Source: an uncultured Brevibacterium sp.
GTDB lineage: Bacteria; Actinomycetota; Actinomycetes; Actinomycetales; Brevibacteriaceae
Direction: 5' to 3'
NCBI GenBank assembly: GCA_902489215.1
Contig: CABTZE010000029.1
Span: 1 to 17,180, forward strand
DNA: 17,180 nt
A program made the position numbers and the translations under genes. The notes below the pieces were generated by a model, which searched no databases, had not been told where the DNA came from, and saw only the letters and a program-made list of their open reading frames with translations. The number at the start of each line of letters is the position of its first letter. Positions within the stretch are counted from its first letter, which is position 1. Below, piece after piece: positions 10,416 to 16,452 of this stretch.

Positions 10416-11851
10416 TGTTCTCCGTTCTCATTGGCCCGGGCGAAGCCGGGATCCGATGCAAACATCTGTTCGTAGGTCTCGGGCAGCACCACCCACTCGG
10501 CCTGGCCGTCTTCGACGGCGACTACGCCGGGGCGCGGTACGTGGTTGTAATTCGAGGACAGAGGCCTGCAGTAGGCACCCGTGCCGGGAACCGCGAGGAG
10601 GTCTCCGCGGCCGATATCGGCCGGCAGGAACTCGTCACGGACGACGATGTCGCCGCTCTCGCAGTGTTTGCCCACCACGCGGACAACAGTCGCCTTGGCA
10701 TCGGATGACCGTGAGGCCAGTGTGCACGAATAGTCGGCATCGTACAGAGCAGTCCGAATGTTGTCGCTCATTCCGCCGTCTACTGACACATAAGTGCGAA
10801 TACCGGGCTCGGTTTCGACTTCTTTTACGGTTCCAGCGGTGTAAAGGGAGAACACTGCCTGTCCGACGATTGCCCGTCCCGGTTCGAAGGAGACTGCCGG
10901 GCGCGGGAAGTCCGCGTCGTCGCATTCTTCTGCAACCGCAGCGGCCAGCAGAGCGGCCATTTGCTTGAACGAAACCGGTTTGTCCTGCGATGTGTAGCGG
11001 ATGCCGAAACCGCCGCCCAGGTCGATTTCGGGAACGACGAAGCCGGTGTCTTCGCGCAGACGCGCGGAGAACTCAATGATCCTGCGTGCAGCGAGGGCAA
11101 AGCCGTCTTTTTCGAAGATCTGGGAGCCGATGTGGCTGTGCAGGCCGACGAACTCGAGGTGAGGGTCGGCAATGACTGCACGGGCGGCTTGGTCTGCTGC
11201 TCCCCCGCTGATGGACAGACCGAACTTCTGGTCTTCGTGGGCTGTTGCGATGAAGCTGTGCGTGTGCGCCTCAACCCCGACGGTCAGCCGCAGCATGACG
11301 GGCGCGGTGATTCCGCGCGCAGCGGCGGCCTGCGAGACGCGCTCGATTTCGTCGATCGAGTCGATGACGATCCGTCCGATGCCCCAGTCCAGTGCCATGG
11401 CGATTTCGTCATCGGACTTGTTGTTGCCGTGCAGACCCACCGCTTGGGCCGGAACACCGGCGGCCTGTGCCGTGCGCATTTCGCCGAGCGAGCACGTGTC
11501 AACGCCCAGGCCCTCTTCGTGTGCCCAGCGGGCGACCGCGGTGCACAGGAAGGCCTTACCGGCGTAATAAGCGCGGGCTTCCATGCCCTGAGCGGCAAAT
11601 GCCGAGCCGAATTCTTCGACAAAGCTGTGGGCCCGGTAGCGGAAGTCGTCGACGTCGAGCACGTACAGCGGACTGCCGAAGCTCTCTGCGAGCTGCGTCA
11701 CCGGAATGCCGGCGACCTCCAGAACGCCGTCAGAGTTCTTGACGGTGTTGCGCGGCCACAGCGATGCCATGAGTTCGTTGACGTCGGTGGGCACGGGCAG
11801 CCAGACGGGCGACGGTCCGGCGTGCAGAACGCCCGAGGGGTGAGCTGGCAT
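10412..11851 (-). CDS. lysA: diaminopimelate decarboxylase
   Basis: PLP-dependent decarboxylation of meso-diaminopimelate to lysine, the last lysine step. The 479 residues are long because of a 50-residue N-terminal stretch (DVNELMASLWPRNT) typical of actinobacterial LysA. The PLP lysine is Lys99 in YYAGKAFLC, and GVDTCSLGEM, HSHIGSQIF, the glycine loop GGGFGI, SFEPGRAIVG and CESGDIVVRDE follow in the standard order. It starts at ATG 11851, sharing one base with the argS stop (TAATG), with GGAGAAG upstream. A later ATG (11770) would cut conserved residues. Confidence 0.96.
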   Translation of the reverse strand: MPAHPSGVLHAGPSPVWLPVPTDVNELMASLWPRNTVKNSDGVLEVAGIPVTQLAESFGSPLYVLDVDDFRYRAHSFVEEFGSAFAAQGMEARAYYAGKAFLCTAVARWAHEEGLGVDTCSLGEMRTAQAAGVPAQAVGLHGNNKSDDEIAMALDWGIGRIVIDSIDEIERVSQAAAARGITAPVMLRLTVGVEAHTHSFIATAHEDQKFGLSISGGAADQAARAVIADPHLEFVGLHSHIGSQIFEKDGFALAARRIIEFSARLREDTGFVVPEIDLGGGFGIRYTSQDKPVSFKQMAALLAAAVAEECDDADFPRPAVSFEPGRAIVGQAVFSLYTAGTVKEVETEPGIRTYVSVDGGMSDNIRTALYDADYSCTLASRSSDAKATVVRVVGKHCESGDIVVRDEFLPADIGRGDLLAVPGTGAYCRPLSSNYNHVPRPGVVAVEDGQAEWVVLPETYEQMFASDPGFARANENGEQ

Positions 11852-13488
11852 TACATCTTCTCCGGGGCTGAAACGCCGAGCATGCGCAGTCCGTTGGCAA
11901 GCACGGTCTTGGTTGCACGGTCAAGCACGAGGCGCGTGCCGTGGACGGCAGCGAGCTCTTCGTCTGCGCGCGGCACAACGCGGCAGGCGTCATACCACTT
12001 GTGGAAGCTGCCGGCGAGCGATTCGAGGTAGCGGGCAACCCGGTGCGGTTCGCGCAGCTTTGCGGAGTCGGTGACGACGCGCGGGAAGTCGGCGAGTGCC
12101 GACAGCAGAACCGCCTCGGTCGGATCGGTCAGCGTTGCTGGGTCGACAGGAGCCTGCTCTACCCCCGCCTCGACTGCCCGGCGTTCCACACTGCAGGCCC
12201 GTGCGTGGGCGTACTGCACGTAGTAGACAGGGTTGTCGTTCGACGCTGAGCGCAGAACCTCGGGATCGAGCGTGAGCGGCGAATCGGTGGGGATGCGCGC
12301 CAGCGAGTAGCGCAGCGCATCTGCGCCGAGCCATTCGATGAGGTCGCGCAGTTCGATGATGTTGCCGGCCCGCTTGGACAGGCGCGCGCCGTTGACGCTG
12401 ATGAGCTGCCCGATGAGGATCTCGATGTTCTCGTTCGGGTCGTCGCCGGTAGTTGCAGCCAGGGCTTTGAGGCGACCCACATAGCCGTGGTGGTCTGCAC
12501 CCAGCAGGTAGATCTTCTTGGCGAAGCCGCGGTCCTTCTTGGACAGGTAGTAGGCGGCGTCAGCGGCAAAGTATGTGGGATTCCCGTCAGCGCGGACGAG
12601 CACCCGGTTCTTGTCGTCGCCGAAGTCCGTTGTGCGCAGCCACACTGCACCGTCCTCGTCGAAGATGTGGCCCTGCTCGCGCAGGCGGGCCACGGCATCT
12701 GCGACCCTGCCTTCGTCGTGGAGGCTCTTTTCGGAGAAGAACACATCGAAGTCAACGCCGAATGCGGTGAGCGTGTCTTTGATGTCAGCCAACTGCAGTT
12801 CGTAGGCTTCCGCGCGCAGCTGGTCATAGATGTCAGCATCAGCGCTGTCGGCCCATTCGGGGTGGCGCTCAAGCAGGGTGTCTGCGATTGCCTGCACGTA
12901 CTGGCCGGGATATCCACCTTCGGGCACTTCCTGTCCGCGAAGGCGCGCCATGACGCTGCCGGCGAAGGTGTCCATCTGGGAACCGAAGTCGTTGATGTAG
13001 TACTCGGCGGTGACGTCTGCCCCGGCGGCACGCAGGACGCGCGTCAGGGCATCGCCGACGGCGGCCCAGCGGGTGTGCCCCAGGTGGAGCGGACCGGTGG
13101 GGTTGGCCGATACGAACTCCATGTTGACCGGGTCTCCGGCCAAGGCCTCCGAGTGCCCGTACGAGCTGCCTGCCTCGACGATGTCGAGGGCCAGCTGGCC
13201 GGCAGCCGCCTTGTTGAGGGTGATGTTGAGGAAGCCGGGGCCCGCCACGTCCACGGCGTCGACACCGGGATTTGCACGCAGCTGTTCGGCGAGCTTCTCC
13301 GCCAGTTCCCGAGGTGGAACTCCCGCTTGTTTGGCAAGCTGAAGGGCCGTGTTGGCCGCCCAGTCGCCGTGGTCGCGGTTCTTGGGTCGCTCGACCGTGA
13401 GCTTGTCGGGAACCGCGAGGTTCAGGCCTTCGTTGGCCAGAGTCTGAATGGCCTGTTCAATTGCTGCTTTGAGATCTTCCGGAGTCAC
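11851..13488 (-). CDS. argS: arginyl-tRNA synthetase
   Basis: Charges tRNA-Arg with arginine. At 545 residues it is the usual size for a class I ArgRS. Seen are the N-terminal Add-1 domain (about 1-90), the HIGH-type HLGH at 135-138 in SANPTGPLHLGHTRWAAVGD, LGADHHGYVGRLKAL at 329-343, and the KMSKS-equivalent ARLSKRAGN at 368-376, in which methionine is replaced. A DALR-type anticodon-binding domain ends the protein. The start is GTG 13488; no ribosome site precedes it, fitting a leaderless or nearly leaderless message. It is the first gene of the leftward block and stands head-to-head with the arsenic cluster. Confidence 0.95.
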   Translation of the reverse strand: MTPEDLKAAIEQAIQTLANEGLNLAVPDKLTVERPKNRDHGDWAANTALQLAKQAGVPPRELAEKLAEQLRANPGVDAVDVAGPGFLNITLNKAAAGQLALDIVEAGSSYGHSEALAGDPVNMEFVSANPTGPLHLGHTRWAAVGDALTRVLRAAGADVTAEYYINDFGSQMDTFAGSVMARLRGQEVPEGGYPGQYVQAIADTLLERHPEWADSADADIYDQLRAEAYELQLADIKDTLTAFGVDFDVFFSEKSLHDEGRVADAVARLREQGHIFDEDGAVWLRTTDFGDDKNRVLVRADGNPTYFAADAAYYLSKKDRGFAKKIYLLGADHHGYVGRLKALAATTGDDPNENIEILIGQLISVNGARLSKRAGNIIELRDLIEWLGADALRYSLARIPTDSPLTLDPEVLRSASNDNPVYYVQYAHARACSVERRAVEAGVEQAPVDPATLTDPTEAVLLSALADFPRVVTDSAKLREPHRVARYLESLAGSFHKWYDACRVVPRADEELAAVHGTRLVLDRATKTVLANGLRMLGVSAPEKM

Positions 13489-13498
13489 AGGGTCAACG

Positions 13499-13526
13499 AT
13501 ATTACGCCCGTGCGCTCAGCGGCCAA
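13499..13526 (-). promoter_or_regulatory. probable argS promoter, nearly leaderless
   Basis: Reading leftward, TTGGCC (13521-13526) and TAATAT (13499-13504) are separated by 16 bp. The -10 box ends ten bases before the argS GTG, so RNA would begin only a few bases ahead of the start codon. Leaderless messages are common in actinobacteria, and no Shine-Dalgarno is present here, which supports the reading. Confidence 0.5.
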
Positions 13527-13660
13527 CCAGGTGTGGCGGCACAGACTCAGCCGCGAGCCCCCGTATCGCGCCTCACCCTTGATGCACCCCGAAGCGAGCC
13601 TGCTTCTGGTGGAGCTTTGCGTTCGCCGCGCGTCTCGGAAACCCGGGGCGGGTCGGACAA

Positions 13661-13714
13661 TTGCCTCTTGTATCGACATGCGTCAATATAGATGCGTGTC
13701 GATACAAGAGGCAA
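13661..13714. promoter_or_regulatory. 54-bp imperfect palindrome, probable ArsR-type operator/promoter of the ars cluster
   Basis: Two perfect 18-bp arms (13661-13678, TTGCCTCTTGTATCGACA, and its exact complement at 13697-13714) flank an 18-bp centre that is itself mostly symmetric around TATA (core TCAATATAGA with TGCG on both sides). In all, 48 of 54 positions obey the symmetry. AT-rich dyads of this kind are typical targets of ArsR/SmtB repressors, and it lies just before the ars genes. TATAGA (13687-13692) could serve as a -10 for rightward transcription, but no convincing -35 is spaced for it. Binding by the ArsR part of the fusion downstream is inferred. Confidence 0.6.
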
Positions 13715-13920
13715 TGGTTGTCAGGTCTGACCCTGCCGTCTATACCGATGGAGTCCCGGGCACGGAGATGATGGAGGCGACGCGTGCTCAGGCCGAACGG
13801 TTTGGTGCACGCATCATTTTTGATAACGCCATTTACCGGGACGGCCAACGACGCGACGTCCCCATCACAGCACACCCGCACCCAGACATCGTGAACAAGA
13901 TCGAGGAGCTCCCGGCATGA
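13714..13920 (+). pseudogene. short thioredoxin-reductase-like remnant before acr3
   Basis: A 68-codon frame from ATG 13714; GTG 13696 is an alternative start inside the palindrome. Residues about 11-34 (TDGVPGTEMM then EATRAQAERFGARI) look like the segment of bacterial thioredoxin reductase that reads FPxGxxGPELM...QAERFGAEI. The FAD loop before it and all the catalytic and NADPH parts after it are missing. The rest, ending PDIVNKIEELPA, I do not recognise. The stop overlaps acr3 as ATGA, so translation would still couple into acr3. Thioredoxin reductase genes occur in some ars clusters, which fits a decayed partner of ArsC. It might instead be a small real protein. Confidence 0.45.
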
Positions 13921-15011
13921 CTGCAGACACCACTACACAGCACACAACACCCGCACGCCTGTCGACGCTGGATAAGTGGCTGCCGGCCTGGATCGGCCTG
14001 GCCATGATCGCGGGCCTCCTCCTCGGCCGGCTGATCCCAGGGGTCTCTGAGCTTCTTTCGCATTTGGAAGTCGGCGGCATCTCAGTACCCATCGCCCTTG
14101 GCTTGCTGGTCATGATGTATCCCGTCCTCGCTAAAGTCCGTTATGACAAGGTCGCCGATGTCACCGGCGATAAGAAGCTGCTGATCTCGTCAATGATCCT
14201 CAACTGGTTGGCCGGGCCCGCCGTGATGTTCGCTCTGGCCTGGACGTTCCTGCCAGACCTCCCCGAATACCGCACAGGATTGATCATCGTCGGCCTGGCC
14301 CGCTGTATTGCCATGGTCGTGATCTGGAACGACCTCGCCTGCGGCGACCGAGAGGCAACCGCTGTGCTGGTCGCGCTCAACTCGATCTTCCAGGTCGTCA
14401 TGTTCTCAGTCCTCGGCTGGTTCTACCTCACTGTCCTGCCCACGTGGTTGGGACTTGATACACAGGGTCTGGATGTGTCAATGGGCCAGATCGCTCTCAA
14501 CGTCCTCGTCTTCCTCGGCGTCCCCCTGATCGCCGGATTCGCCTCACGGTGGATCGGCGAGAAACGTCGCGGCCGTCAGTGGTACGAAGAGAAGTTCATT
14601 CCCCGAGTGGGGCCGTGGGCGCTCTACGGTCTGTTGTTTACGATCGTGCTGCTCTTCGCGCTCCAGGGCGAGCAGATCACCAGTCAACCGTTGGACGTCG
14701 CTCGAATCGCACTGCCATTGCTGGTCTACTTTTCACTGATGTGGTTCGCCGGCCTCCTGCTCGGCAAGAGCCTCGGTCTTGGCTACGCTCGGTCCACAAC
14801 ACTGGCGTTTACGGCAGCGGGCAACAACTTCGAACTCGCGATTGCCGTCGCCATCGGCACCTTCGGCGCTACCAGCGGCCAGGCCCTGGCTGGAGTCGTC
14901 GGCCCCCTCATCGAGGTTCCTGTTCTGGTCGGCCTCGTCTATGTCTCACTCTGGGCCGCGAAGGCATGGTTCCGCACCGACCCCTACGCCATGGAGTCGA
15001 GCTCGTCATGA
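13917..15011 (+). CDS. acr3: arsenite efflux permease Acr3
   Basis: An integral membrane carrier of the BASS superfamily that exports arsenite using the proton gradient. The 364 residues show about ten hydrophobic segments. The functionally required cysteine of the family is Cys130 in GLARCIAMVVIWNDLACGD, and the conserved glutamate is Glu306 in GNNFELAIA; these correspond to Cys129 and Glu305 reported as needed in the Corynebacterium glutamicum protein. A second conserved stretch, GPLIEVPVLVGLVYV, is at 329-343. It starts at ATG 13917 with GAGGAG eight bases upstream, in ATGA overlap with the preceding remnant, and ends in ATGA overlap with the ArsR-ArsC fusion. There is no fused ArsC domain on Acr3 itself. 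Confidence 0.95.
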   Translation: MTADTTTQHTTPARLSTLDKWLPAWIGLAMIAGLLLGRLIPGVSELLSHLEVGGISVPIALGLLVMMYPVLAKVRYDKVADVTGDKKLLISSMILNWLAGPAVMFALAWTFLPDLPEYRTGLIIVGLARCIAMVVIWNDLACGDREATAVLVALNSIFQVVMFSVLGWFYLTVLPTWLGLDTQGLDVSMGQIALNVLVFLGVPLIAGFASRWIGEKRRGRQWYEEKFIPRVGPWALYGLLFTIVLLFALQGEQITSQPLDVARIALPLLVYFSLMWFAGLLLGKSLGLGYARSTTLAFTAAGNNFELAIAVAIGTFGATSGQALAGVVGPLIEVPVLVGLVYVSLWAAKAWFRTDPYAMESSSS

Positions 15012-16009
15012 CTGAAACCACTATGACCCCGTCTGCCGATGAATCGTGTGCCCCCGGCCCGTCCCACGCCATCGCTCTCGACGTCGCGACGACGCTTGCC
15101 GGCACACTCAAGGCACTCGCTGATCCTCTGCGGCTGCGGATGCTCTCAGCGATCAGCACCGATCCGCGTGGAGAGTCATGTGTCTGCGACCTTGCAGAGC
15201 TTGCCGATGTTTCCCAGCCAACTGTCTCCCATCACTTGAAAGTGCTGAAGACAGTGGGGCTGCTCGACTCTCAACGTCGCGGCACCTGGGTCTGGTATTC
15301 GATTGCCGCTGGTCGCCAGGCCGCTGTGAGCGCTCTACTGGAGGAGTTCGCCCCCGCCGTCATCGCACCAGACCCGCCGCCCGAGGCAACAATGGTGGGC
15401 AGTGCTGTCGACGTCGATGCCCACATCAGCCGTTTGGCCGCAGACCTGTCGGCAACGTCGGCTTGTGTGTCGCCAGAGACCGTCACGGGCATCGTGCGCG
15501 ATTCCTACACAGCGCTGGCCCGATCGGCGAAAACCACTCGCTGCCTCATCCCCTTGACCGAGCGCTTCGCGAAGCAGCGCTTGGCTGACATCACCCGGGA
15601 CCGAGCCAGCGCACCTCCGCAGGTCCTCTTCATCTGTGTCGCCAATGCAGGCCGGTCCCAACTCGCCGCGGCCCTGACACGTCACTTATCCGGAGGTAAG
15701 GTCATCGCCCGCTCCGCAGGTTCGGCTCCCGCAGCCAGAATCAACCCGAACGTCGCCGAACTCATCAGCAGCCTGGACGGAGAGAACGTCGGGAAACTGT
15801 TCCCAAAGCCGTTGACCGATGACGCGATTCGTGCGGCTGATGTCGTGATCACGATGGGCTGCGGCGACGCATGCCCCATCGTGCCCGGGATGCGCTACGA
15901 GGATTGGGCAGTCGCCGACCCAGCACTGGCCTCTCCTGAAACAGCGACACTCATCCGCGACGATCTTGCGTCCCGCGTCCAGGCCCTACTCGATTCCCTT
16001 ACCAGCTGA
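15008..16009 (+). CDS. ArsR repressor - helical linker - ArsC arsenate reductase fusion
   Basis: One 333-residue protein with three parts. Residues about 24-118 are an ArsR winged helix: ALADPLRLRMLSAI at 36-49, the arsenite-binding-type ESCVCDLAEL with Cys58 and Cys60, recognition helix SQPTVSHHLKVLKTVGLL at 69-86, and wing RRGTWVWYSI. Residues about 150-200 form a helical segment (SPETVTGIVRDSYTALARSA) like the one found N-terminal to some actinobacterial arsenate reductases. Residues about 204-330 are a low-molecular-weight-phosphatase ArsC with the CX5R loop CVANAGRS (Cys210, Arg216) and the relay cysteines in GCGDAC (Cys285, Cys289). It starts at ATG 15008, overlapping acr3 as ATGA; the longer open frame upstream lies inside acr3. 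Predicted role: arsenite-released repressor of this cluster that may also reduce arsenate. The reductase activity of the fused domain is not proven by sequence. Confidence 0.92.
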   Translation: MTETTMTPSADESCAPGPSHAIALDVATTLAGTLKALADPLRLRMLSAISTDPRGESCVCDLAELADVSQPTVSHHLKVLKTVGLLDSQRRGTWVWYSIAAGRQAAVSALLEEFAPAVIAPDPPPEATMVGSAVDVDAHISRLAADLSATSACVSPETVTGIVRDSYTALARSAKTTRCLIPLTERFAKQRLADITRDRASAPPQVLFICVANAGRSQLAAALTRHLSGGKVIARSAGSAPAARINPNVAELISSLDGENVGKLFPKPLTDDAIRAADVVITMGCGDACPIVPGMRYEDWAVADPALASPETATLIRDDLASRVQALLDSLTS

Positions 16010-16029
16010 TCGAAAGAGAGACCGCCCCT

Positions 16030-16440
16030 ATGACTGACCACAAACCCTCTGTCTTATTCGTGTGCGTCCACAACGCTGGACGTTCCCAAATGGCCGCCGG
16101 CTACCTGCGCCATTATGCGGGCAACCGCATCGAAGTCCGCTCAGCAGGATCCGTCCCGGCCGAACACATCAACCCCATCGCGGTCGAGGCGATGAGCGAA
16201 GACGGCCTCGACATCACCGCCGAGCAGCCGAAAGTTCTCACAGACGAGGCTGTGCAGGACTCAGACGTGGTCATCACAATGGGCTGTGGCGACGCATGCC
16301 CTTTCTTCCCGGGAAAGCGCTACGAGAACTGGGAACTCGATGACCCAGCAGGCCAGGGCATCGAAGCGGTTCGCCTGATCCGCGACGACATCAAGACCCG
16401 CATCGAGGCGCTCGTGGCTGACTTACTCGGTCAAGATTGA
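16030..16440 (+). CDS. arsC: arsenate reductase ArsC (low-molecular-weight phosphatase fold, thioredoxin-type cysteines)
   Basis: Reduces arsenate to arsenite, the form Acr3 exports. The 136 residues start MTDHKPSVLFVCVHNAGRSQ: the CX5R phosphate loop is Cys12 to Arg18, followed by RSAGSVPAEHINP at 37-49, two further cysteines in VITMGCGDACP (Cys86, Cys90), and WELDDPAG with the conserved aspartates at 104-105. Three cysteines suggest the intramolecular disulfide relay used with thioredoxin rather than a purely mycothiol/mycoredoxin mechanism, but that is inferred. It begins 20 bp after the fusion gene, with an AAAGAGAGA ribosome site, and is clearly a homologue of the fused ArsC domain beside it. 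Confidence 0.94.
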   Translation: MTDHKPSVLFVCVHNAGRSQMAAGYLRHYAGNRIEVRSAGSVPAEHINPIAVEAMSEDGLDITAEQPKVLTDEAVQDSDVVITMGCGDACPFFPGKRYENWELDDPAGQGIEAVRLIRDDIKTRIEALVADLLGQD

Positions 16441-16452
16441 GGGGGGCAGCGG

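Noticed and set aside
13505..13660. Search for a tRNA-Arg upstream of argS, as seen in mycobacteria
   Set aside because: No cloverleaf, T-loop consensus or CCA-adjacent acceptor stem could be made out on either strand.
13485..13679. 64-codon minus-strand frame starting MSIQEAIV
   Set aside because: Beyond the palindrome-encoded start the sequence is Arg/Ser-rich with no recognisable domain, and it overlaps the argS start and promoter. I treat it as a decayed or chance frame, not a gene.
12487..13713. Long plus-strand open frame that merges into the fragment before acr3
   Set aside because: It runs antisense through the argS start half and only by chance stays in frame with the remnant; it has no recognisable domain before about 13714.
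14549..15007. Upstream extension of the ArsR-ArsC fusion frame
   Set aside because: It lies wholly inside acr3 in another frame, has no family similarity, and the ATG at 15008 gives an ATGA overlap and a normal ArsR N-terminus.
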